Assembly: GCA_964370075.1 (NCBI GenBank)
Contig: CAYJHC010000055.1
Location: forward strand, 1 to 13,342
Length of the DNA stretch: 13,342 nucleotides
Reading direction: 5' to 3'
DNA from: CAYJHC01 sp964370075
Lineage (GTDB): Bacteria; Bacillota; Clostridia; Peptostreptococcales; Anaerovoracaceae
Shown here piece after piece: positions 7,368-13,342 of the stretch. Within the stretch, counting starts at the first letter, position 1; each line of letters starts with the position of its first letter. The notes below the pieces were generated by a model. It ran no database searches. It was not told where the DNA came from and worked only from the letters and a program-made list of their open reading frames with translations. The position numbers were made by a program, and so were the translations under genes.

Positions 7368-8801
7368 TTACTCTTTTCCATCCCAACAGTATGTGCACAT
7401 TTTACAGCTGTCAATTCCTACAGCTTCTTTTACATCCTCTAACCTCTGGAATTTTAAGCTGTCAAAATTTAGTTCTTTTCTAATTTCTTCAACCATTACG
7501 CTATGCTTTTCTGAAAAGGAGTCTGCATATTCATCTAGGATCTCCTTAGGCACATTTACATCATCAATCCCTTCTAACCTCATAATTGTCCTTCTAGTAA
7601 TTAACGCTAAATCTGATATACTTCTTGAAAAGTTATGATACTTACACCCAAACATTATCGGAGGACAGGCAGATCTAACATGAATTTCTTCTGCTCCATT
7701 TTCCGTAAGATACCCAACGGTTTCTCTAAGTTGTGTTCCTCTTACAATAGAGTCATCTACTAAAATGAATTTCTTTTTGTTTATCATTTTGAACACTGGA
7801 ACTAACTTCATTTTTGCTATTAAATTTCTCGCGTCCTGATGTTGAGGCATAAAGCTTCTTGGCCAAGTAGGAGTATATTTTATTAAAGGCCTTGAGTATC
7901 TAAACTTACTCCCGTTGGCATATCCTAAGGCATGGGCAATCCCACTGTCTGGAACTCCTGCTACATAGTCCACATCCATCCCACCTTCTTCTTCATCTCT
8001 TTTCGCCATAAGTTCGCCATTTCTATTTCTTACAAACTCTACATTCTTTCCTTCATAAATGGATGTAGTGTATCCAAAGTATGTCCAAAGGAAGGTACAA
8101 ACCCTCATCTTCTCCCCTGGTTCTTGAAGAACTTTTTCTTCACCTACATTTAATAGGGCAATCTCTCCTGGCCCCAATTCTCTTTTATATGTATATCCGA
8201 TATTAATAAAAGCAAAAGATTCTGAGGCAGCACACATACTTCCATTCTCTTTTTCCCCTATAACAAGCGGAGTCCTTCCCACTTTATCTCTTGCTACATA
8301 TAAACCATCGTCAGTCAAAATCATCATAGTAACAGAACCGTCAATTCTATCCTGGGCTATTTTTATTCCTTCTTGTATATCTTTCCCTGTGGCAACCAGG
8401 GCAGCCACAAGCTCTGTATTATTTATATTATGATGAGACATGGTCATAAAATAGCTACCTCGCCTACCCTTTAGCATTTCCTCAACCAGCTCTTCTTTGT
8501 TGTTTATTCTTCCTACCGTAGCTATTGCAAAATTTCCCTGCTCACTATACACCGTTAAAGGCTGCGGATCTGAGTCGCTGATTGCACCAATTCCCGAAAA
8601 TCCTTCCATATCATCCAGCTCTGTTTCGAATTTCCCTCTAAAGGGCGCATTTGAAATATTATGAATCCCAGACTTGAATCCATTATCCCCTAAAATACAC
8701 ATCCCTCCTCTTTTGGTCCCAAGGTGGGAGTGATAGTCTGTTCCAAAAAACACATCCATAACACAATCTTCTTTTGAGATCACCCCAAAAATTCCGCCCA
8801 T
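7368..8801 (-). CDS. purF: Amidophosphoribosyltransferase homologue lacking the catalytic cysteine
   Basis: PurF normally makes phosphoribosylamine from PRPP and glutamine, the first committed step. The phosphoribosyltransferase half looks functional: PRPP loop ILVDDSIVRGTQ (346-357), VPDSGIAHALGYA (283-295) and RDKVGRTPL (171-179). Cysteines positioned like the B. subtilis 4Fe-4S ligands remain: C235, C386 and the C466/C469/C472 cluster. The glutaminase half is remodelled. The protein begins MGGIFGV, so Gly stands where Cys is the N-terminal nucleophile. HVRYSTAG is replaced by AISDSDPQP, the NGN oxyanion loop by VGRINN, and SDTE by NNTE. Codon 2 is GGC. The ATG at 8801 is well placed: AAAGGATG lies upstream inside purN, whose stop is 2 nt away, so no alternative start supplies the Cys. 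The enzyme probably uses free ammonia or ammonia from a partner. I recall similar MGG-starting proteins in Clostridia and Bacteroidetes but cannot check this here. Confidence 0.9.
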   Translation of the reverse strand: MGGIFGVISKEDCVMDVFFGTDYHSHLGTKRGGMCILGDNGFKSGIHNISNAPFRGKFETELDDMEGFSGIGAISDSDPQPLTVYSEQGNFAIATVGRINNKEELVEEMLKGRRGSYFMTMSHHNINNTELVAALVATGKDIQEGIKIAQDRIDGSVTMMILTDDGLYVARDKVGRTPLVIGEKENGSMCAASESFAFINIGYTYKRELGPGEIALLNVGEEKVLQEPGEKMRVCTFLWTYFGYTTSIYEGKNVEFVRNRNGELMAKRDEEEGGMDVDYVAGVPDSGIAHALGYANGSKFRYSRPLIKYTPTWPRSFMPQHQDARNLIAKMKLVPVFKMINKKKFILVDDSIVRGTQLRETVGYLTENGAEEIHVRSACPPIMFGCKYHNFSRSISDLALITRRTIMRLEGIDDVNVPKEILDEYADSFSEKHSVMVEEIRKELNFDSLKFQRLEDVKEAVGIDSCKMCTYCWDGKE

Positions 8802-8803
8802 AA

Positions 8804-9388
8804 TTACATCCTTTCCGTTTCAACTATTTCGTCTATTACTTTCCTAATACCCTCTGATAAAATTTTATGCTCAACTACCAAAACTCGCTTTGCCAATGTT
8901 TCAGCAGTGTCATTTTCTAACACTGGCACAACTTCTTGAACTAGAATCCTTCCAGTATCAACTCCTTCATCTACAAGGTGGCAGGTTGCCCCACTTTCTT
9001 TTTCTCCTCCAGCAATAACTGCTTGGTGAACTCTTTTCCCATAAAACCCCTTACCTGAATATTTAGGAATTAGGGAAGGGTGTATGTTTATTATTCTTTC
9101 ATTGAAGGCCTGTACTACATTTCCCGGTAATACTTTCATATACCCCGCAAGAACTACAATGTCTATTTCCTTTTGTATCAAAGCCCAAACCAACTCATCT
9201 GTATCCGTAATGACAGCAGTTTCAACCCCTTCTTTTCTAGCCCTTTCAAGGGCGAATGCATCTTCTCTACTAGAAATCACAAACTTAACTTTGCAATTTT
9301 TCAATTCTCCGCATTTTATGTTGTCTATTATGGCCTGCATATTGGTTCCCCCACCTGAGACCAAAACCCCAATATTATATTCTCTCAT
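8804..9388 (-). CDS. purN: Phosphoribosylglycinamide formyltransferase (GAR transformylase)
   Basis: PurN transfers a formyl group from 10-formyl-THF to GAR, the third pathway step. Counting from a GTG at 9391 the protein has 195 aa; from the ATG at 9388 it has 194. I prefer the ATG, since GGAAGGG upstream serves either codon and ATG is the commoner start. On the 195-aa numbering the motifs are the substrate loop VLVSGGGTNMQAI (9-21), LAGYMKVL (81-88), the catalytic Asn and His in INIHPSLIPKYSGKGFYG (N102, H104), and the catalytic Asp in HLVDEGVDTG (D145). The whole active-site triad is present. The gene begins 3 nt after the purM stop and ends 2 nt before purF, indicating tight translational coupling. 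Confidence 0.97.
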   Translation of the reverse strand: MREYNIGVLVSGGGTNMQAIIDNIKCGELKNCKVKFVISSREDAFALERARKEGVETAVITDTDELVWALIQKEIDIVVLAGYMKVLPGNVVQAFNERIINIHPSLIPKYSGKGFYGKRVHQAVIAGGEKESGATCHLVDEGVDTGRILVQEVVPVLENDTAETLAKRVLVVEHKILSEGIRKVIDEIVETERM

Positions 9389-9391
9389 CAC

Positions 9392-10435
9392 CTATTTCCC
9401 TTCCAAAACAACTTCTTTTGTAGATGATTCAATAACTTCTCCAATTTTCCAAGCCTGCTCACCTGCATCTGTTAATGCTCTTAAAACCTTTTCCTCTTCA
9501 TCTTTATCTACGAAGAAAAGCATCCCAATCCCCATGTTGAAAGTACTAAACATTTCATCATTATTGTTGCCACTTTTTTCCTGAAGAAAGGGGAAGATTT
9601 TGGGCATTTCCCAAGAGCTTATATCTATGCGGCAGCCTACATTTCCGTGAAAAATTCTAGGAATATTTTCAAAGAAACCTCCACCAGTCATATGAACCAT
9701 ACCATTTATCTTTGCAACTTGGTTGACAGAGTTAAAAGCTTTTGTATATAGCTTAGTCGGCCTAATTAAGTTTTCACCTAAAGTTTCTCCAAGCTCCGGA
9801 ACAAAGTCATCAACTTTCATTCCTTCTCTATCAAAAAGAACTTTCCGCACCAGGGAAAACCCATTACTATGTAGCCCTGAGGAAGCAACTCCTATAATCG
9901 AATTCCCTGCCTTCACATTTTCTCCTGTAATAATTTTGCTTTTAGAAACTATTCCAATAGCAAACCCAGCCATGTCATATTCCCCTTCTTGGTAAAAATC
10001 TGGCATTTCAGCTGTCTCTCCACCAACAATTGAGCACTCTCCCTGTAAGCAACCTTCTGAAATTCCCTTAACAAGGTCTTCGACTTTTTCAGCCTTAACT
10101 TTTCCTGTAGCTATGTAATCAAGGAAAAACATAGGCTTTGCACCTTGACAAATTATATCATTTACACACATTGCCACACAGTCTATTCCAACAGTATCAT
10201 GTTTATCCATTAAAAATGCAATCTTTAATTTTGTTCCTACGCCATCAGCACCAGAAACTAAAACAGGATTATCTAAATCTTCCTTATCAATTTCATATAA
10301 ACTTCCAAAACTTCCCAGTCCTGTTAATACATTTTTTGTAAAGGTTTTCGATACATGCTCTTTCATTAGAGAAACTGCTCTTTCTCCTTCTTTTGTATCT
10401 ACCCCAGCATCCTTATATGTAAGCTTCTTATCCAT
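9392..10435 (-). CDS. purM: Phosphoribosylformylglycinamidine cyclo-ligase (AIR synthetase)
   Basis: PurM closes the imidazole ring, converting FGAM to AIR with ATP (step five). The 347-aa length is normal. Conserved features appear in order: YKDAGVD (7-13), SGADGVGTKLK (61-71), GIDCVAMCVNDI (83-94), GGETAEMPDFY (138-148) and SSGLHSNGFSL (185-195), all typical of the PurM/PurL AIRS fold and its ATP-binding site. The ATG at 10435 has only a poor Shine-Dalgarno (GAAAGATGGG), weaker than its neighbours. It follows purE after a 250-nt spacer, the longest in the visible operon, and is immediately followed by purN. Confidence 0.97.
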   Translation of the reverse strand: MDKKLTYKDAGVDTKEGERAVSLMKEHVSKTFTKNVLTGLGSFGSLYEIDKEDLDNPVLVSGADGVGTKLKIAFLMDKHDTVGIDCVAMCVNDIICQGAKPMFFLDYIATGKVKAEKVEDLVKGISEGCLQGECSIVGGETAEMPDFYQEGEYDMAGFAIGIVSKSKIITGENVKAGNSIIGVASSGLHSNGFSLVRKVLFDREGMKVDDFVPELGETLGENLIRPTKLYTKAFNSVNQVAKINGMVHMTGGGFFENIPRIFHGNVGCRIDISSWEMPKIFPFLQEKSGNNNDEMFSTFNMGIGMLFFVDKDEEEKVLRALTDAGEQAWKIGEVIESSTKEVVLEGK

Positions 10436-10685
10436 TTTCGCCCATCTTTCTTTTAATTTCTATTAACCAGCTCTTATTGTTTATTGTTAAAATTAGCCTT
10501 CTATTTGTCAGCTATCTAGAACTATTCTCGCCTAAAAAATAATTCCCCTTCAAAACTATGCTCCTAGTTATTATAAACCTACCTAAGATTTATCTTACTC
10601 TTAGCAAATCACATATAAGGTACTACTATATTAAATCTGACAATTCTAGCATTCTTGGCGCTGTTTCTTATAGCGAATTTAAAAC
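10436..10685 (-). promoter_or_regulatory. purE-purM spacer with a 14-nt palindrome; possible internal control region
   Basis: This 250-nt gap interrupts an otherwise compact operon. It contains TAAGATTTATCTTA at 10584-10597 (6-bp arms, 2-nt centre) and, on the minus strand just downstream, a TATAAT (10575-10570) without a recognisable -35 box; the palindrome covers where a -35 would lie. A short CGCT/AGCG hairpin sits near the purE end. This could be an internal promoter with an operator, or simply relaxed sequence. No reading frame is supported. Confidence 0.2.
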
Positions 10686-11177
10686 TTAAACTAGCTGATT
10701 TTGTAATTCTTCGTCCATAGCTGTAACATCTGCTGCCATTTTCTCTTTATAATCCTTCATTGCTTGTCTAAGTTCTGGGTACTTTCCACCCATGATTTGA
10801 ACAGCTAAAAGAGCTGCATTCTCAGCACCATCAATTGCAACTGTTGCAACTGGTACACCTTTTGGCATTTGAACTACAGAAAGCAGGGAATCCAGTCCAT
10901 CCATTGTGCTAGACTTCATCGGAAGCCCAATTACAGGAAGTGGTGTAAGCGACGCCACAACGCCACCTAAATGAGCTGCTTTTCCAGCAGCTGCGATTAT
11001 TACCTCAACACCTCTATCTTCAGCAGTTGACGCAAATACTTCTGCCGCCTTTGGTGTTCTGTGAGCCGAAATTACTCTCACTTCAGTTTCAACATCAAAA
11101 CTTTTTAATATTTTTACCGCTTTTTCCACTACTGGATAATCCGACTTACTTCCCATTACTATTGCTACTTTTTTCAT
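10686..11177 (-). CDS. purE: N5-CAIR mutase / AIR carboxylase
   Basis: PurE provides CAIR (step six or seven, depending on the type). The 163-aa protein has GSKSD (9-13), the catalytic-histidine motif SAHRTP (37-42) and GKAAHLGG (65-72), so it follows the class I pattern (SAHRTP, AAHL). It carries Gly-Gly where class I enzymes such as E. coli PurE have Pro-Gly after AHL. Class I enzymes rearrange N5-CAIR made by PurK, yet no purK is next to it and the flanking genes are purL and purM. Either PurK is encoded elsewhere, or this enzyme carboxylates AIR with CO2 directly. The ATG at 11177 has AAAGGAG about 9 nt upstream. It lies 85 nt after purL. Confidence 0.96.
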   Translation of the reverse strand: MKKVAIVMGSKSDYPVVEKAVKILKSFDVETEVRVISAHRTPKAAEVFASTAEDRGVEVIIAAAGKAAHLGGVVASLTPLPVIGLPMKSSTMDGLDSLLSVVQMPKGVPVATVAIDGAENAALLAVQIMGGKYPELRQAMKDYKEKMAADVTAMDEELQNQLV

Positions 11178-11262
11178 TTTCTTTTTCTCCTTTACTTATT
11201 TTTATCATTAGTCAAAATTTTGCTTTTAATTTATCGGGCTCTGCTTTTTCATAATACAAAGG

Positions 11263-13342
11263 TTATTTCAGCAAGAACTCCACTCCACTTTTAAATATTT
11301 GTTGGTCATAGTTTCCAATCACGTTCTTATACACATTCTTTCCGATTCTCTCAGAGTGAGCCATCTTTCCTAGAATTCTTCCATCCTCTGATGTAATTCC
11401 TTCTATTCCCATTACTGAATAGTTAGGGTTAACATCCATATCCATTGATGGATTTCCTTGCGAATCCACATATCTTGTTGCAATTTGACCTTTAGCAATT
11501 AGATTTTTTATTACCTTATCATTGGCAATAAATCTGCCTTCACCATGAGAAACAGCAACAGTATGAATGTCTCCCACTTCCGTTCCCCTAAGCCATGGCG
11601 AATGGTTGTTTACTATAGAAGTTCGAACTAATGAAGATACATGCCTTCCAATTTTATTATATGTAAGAGTAGGGGAATTTTCTCCTTGGTCAACAATTTT
11701 CCCTTCTGGAACAAGGCCAAGCTTTATAAGAGCTTGGAACCCATTGCAAATCCCTAGCATTAGGCCTCCTCTATCTAGTAAATCTGTAGTTGCTTCTTTG
11801 ATTAACGGATTCCTAAATATTGCCGTTATAAACTTTGCCGAACCATCCGGCTCATCTCCTCCACTAAATCCTCCAGGAAGCATTATAATCTGACTTTCTC
11901 GTATTCCCTTTGCCAAGCTTTCAATCGACTGATTTAAAGCATCCTCGCTTAGATTTCTAATTATTTCGATTGAGGCTTGAGCTCCTGCTGCTTCAAAAGC
12001 CCTTTTGCTGTCCATTTCACAGTTAGTTCCTGGGAAGGCCGGTATTATTACCTTTGGTTTAGCAACCTTTATTGCCGCTGTCAAAGCTGCTTTCTCAACA
12101 GGCTTAATAGCTTTCATCTCTTCCTTAAGTTCCTCTGTCTTAGTTGGGAAGATTTTTTCAAGAGGACTAGTCCACTTCTTTACAAAGTCTTTCAAAGAAA
12201 TTTTTCTCTCTCCTGCACCTTGCTGAATTATTATATTTTCACTTCCTATTGTCTTTCCTATTGGCATGTAAGGAACTCCCTCAAACAGCTCTGTCAGTTC
12301 CAAATTACCATCTATTTCTAAGATTAAGCTTCCATATGCCGAAGCCAATAGTTTTTCTTCTGACAACCCTATTATCTGAGCACCAACTTTATTTCCTGCA
12401 GCCATCTTGCCTACCGACATGAATAATCCGCCATGAGAAATTGTATTACTTGCCAAAACTTTTCCTTCTTGAATCAGATTCGTAACCTTAGCCATAAGGA
12501 ATTTATAATTTTCCAAATCCAATAGATTATTTTCTAGTTTCTTTGGTTCAACTATGACAATGTGATTTCCCGCTTTTTTAAATTCAGGGCTGATAATATT
12601 ATCCGCATCCGTTGTTGCCACTGCAAAGGATATTAGGGTCGGAGGAACATTAATTTCATTAAAGGTTCCCGACATACTATCTTTTCCCCCAATTGCTGGA
12701 GTTCCTAAAGCAAGCTGAACCTTCAAAGCTCCTAGCAATGCAGCCATTGGCTTAGCCCATTTCTCTGGGTTTTCCCCTAATTTTTCAAAGTAGTTTTGGA
12801 AAGATAACCTAGCATCTTCCACCCTTCCTCCAAGGCCTACAATTTTTGTAACTGAATCTATTACTGCATAGTAGGCACCATGAAAAGGGCTAGCTTCAGA
12901 AACCATAGGATCAAATCCATATGTCATAAGTGTTGCTGTTTCAGTATTGCCCTTAACTACAGGAAGCTTTGCAGCCATTCCTAACGCTGGAGTTAACTGG
13001 TATTCTCCACCTAAAGGCATTAATACAGTACCCGCTCCAATTGTGCTATCAAAATTCTCAATAAGACCTTTTTTGCTACAACAATTAAGATCTTCCAAAG
13101 CCTCTTCGATAGAACTTATTTTTCTTTCATCTTCATAGTTCTCAGGTTGCTTTACCTTTACAATAGAATCTTGGCTTGCACCATTTGTGTCTAAAAAGTT
13201 TCTGGAAATATCAAAGATGTTTTTTCCTCTCCATTCCATCACCATTCTTCCAGTATCAGTTATTTCTGCAACTACAGTAGCTTCAATGTTTTCTTCATCT
13301 GCATACTTGAAAATCAAATCTCTATTTTCTTTATTTATTACA
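11263..13342 (-). CDS. purL: Phosphoribosylformylglycinamidine synthase, single-chain with fused glutaminase (C-terminal part)
   Basis: PurL converts FGAR and glutamine to FGAM (step four). The frame is open through the right edge (first complete codon at 13341), so the TTG at 13317 is not a real start. About 692 residues are visible, roughly the C-terminal half of the ~1200-1300 aa single-chain enzyme. Counting from the edge, a second AIRS-type domain (about 110-390) includes GGKDSMSGTF (218-227). A PurQ-like class I glutaminase domain (about 425-692) starts KPKVIIPAFPGTNCE and includes MLPGGFSGGDEPDG (487-500), the nucleophile Cys532 in GICNGFQ, HGEGRF (599-604) and the His662/Glu664 pair in AHSERIG. 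The glutaminase is therefore intact, unlike that of the PurF here. The fusion explains why no purQ or purS is seen. It fits the Firmicute-type (clade II) PurL. It is the first visible gene; the operon promoter lies outside. Confidence 0.97.
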   Translation of the reverse strand, partial: VINKENRDLIFKYADEENIEATVVAEITDTGRMVMEWRGKNIFDISRNFLDTNGASQDSIVKVKQPENYEDERKISSIEEALEDLNCCSKKGLIENFDSTIGAGTVLMPLGGEYQLTPALGMAAKLPVVKGNTETATLMTYGFDPMVSEASPFHGAYYAVIDSVTKIVGLGGRVEDARLSFQNYFEKLGENPEKWAKPMAALLGALKVQLALGTPAIGGKDSMSGTFNEINVPPTLISFAVATTDADNIISPEFKKAGNHIVIVEPKKLENNLLDLENYKFLMAKVTNLIQEGKVLASNTISHGGLFMSVGKMAAGNKVGAQIIGLSEEKLLASAYGSLILEIDGNLELTELFEGVPYMPIGKTIGSENIIIQQGAGERKISLKDFVKKWTSPLEKIFPTKTEELKEEMKAIKPVEKAALTAAIKVAKPKVIIPAFPGTNCEMDSKRAFEAAGAQASIEIIRNLSEDALNQSIESLAKGIRESQIIMLPGGFSGGDEPDGSAKFITAIFRNPLIKEATTDLLDRGGLMLGICNGFQALIKLGLVPEGKIVDQGENSPTLTYNKIGRHVSSLVRTSIVNNHSPWLRGTEVGDIHTVAVSHGEGRFIANDKVIKNLIAKGQIATRYVDSQGNPSMDMDVNPNYSVMGIEGITSEDGRILGKMAHSERIGKNVYKNVIGNYDQQIFKSGVEFLLK

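Noticed and set aside
13315..13317. TTG at 13317 as a start codon for the PurL reading frame.
   Set aside because: The frame is open upstream to the window edge, there is no ribosome binding site, and homology places this point in the middle of a much longer enzyme.

Overview
The window is low-GC DNA of a Clostridia-like Firmicute, probably an anaerobe. This rests on strong AGGAGG-type ribosome binding sites, a single-chain PurL with a fused glutaminase, iron-sulfur ligand cysteines in PurF, and a PAS/AAA+/Fis-type sigma-54 activator of the RocR kind. The genus cannot be named from the sequence alone. Every supported gene is on the minus strand, so transcription runs from high to low coordinates.

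Right part (13342 to 3520): a purine biosynthesis operon in the order purL (5' end beyond the window), purE, purM, purN, purF, purH, purD, purC. Together these genes cover nearly the whole route from PRPP to IMP; only PurB is missing from what is visible, and there is no PurK next to PurE. purM, purN and purF are packed within 0-3 nt of each other. Other junctions carry spacers of 43 to 250 nt. The operon ends in a 19-bp perfect hairpin with a U-rich tail at 3315-3375. The striking member is PurF: it keeps the PRPP site and the Fe-S cysteines, but it starts Met-Gly-Gly instead of Met-Cys-Gly and has also lost the other recognisable glutaminase motifs.

Middle (2934 to 547): a gene-free stretch of about 640 nt contains a good sigma-A promoter (2906-2934). 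This promoter drives a two-gene unit: a six-helix membrane protein of unknown function with very lysine-rich ends, then a PAS + AAA+ + HTH sigma-54 activator.

Left part (546 to 1): a possible 40-codon small ORF (306-428) and a strong terminator (260-286) follow the activator. Beyond them lies a near-perfect -24/-12 sigma-54 promoter (73-89) pointing left, out of the window. The natural reading is that the activator switches on an operon just beyond the left edge, which is not visible here.
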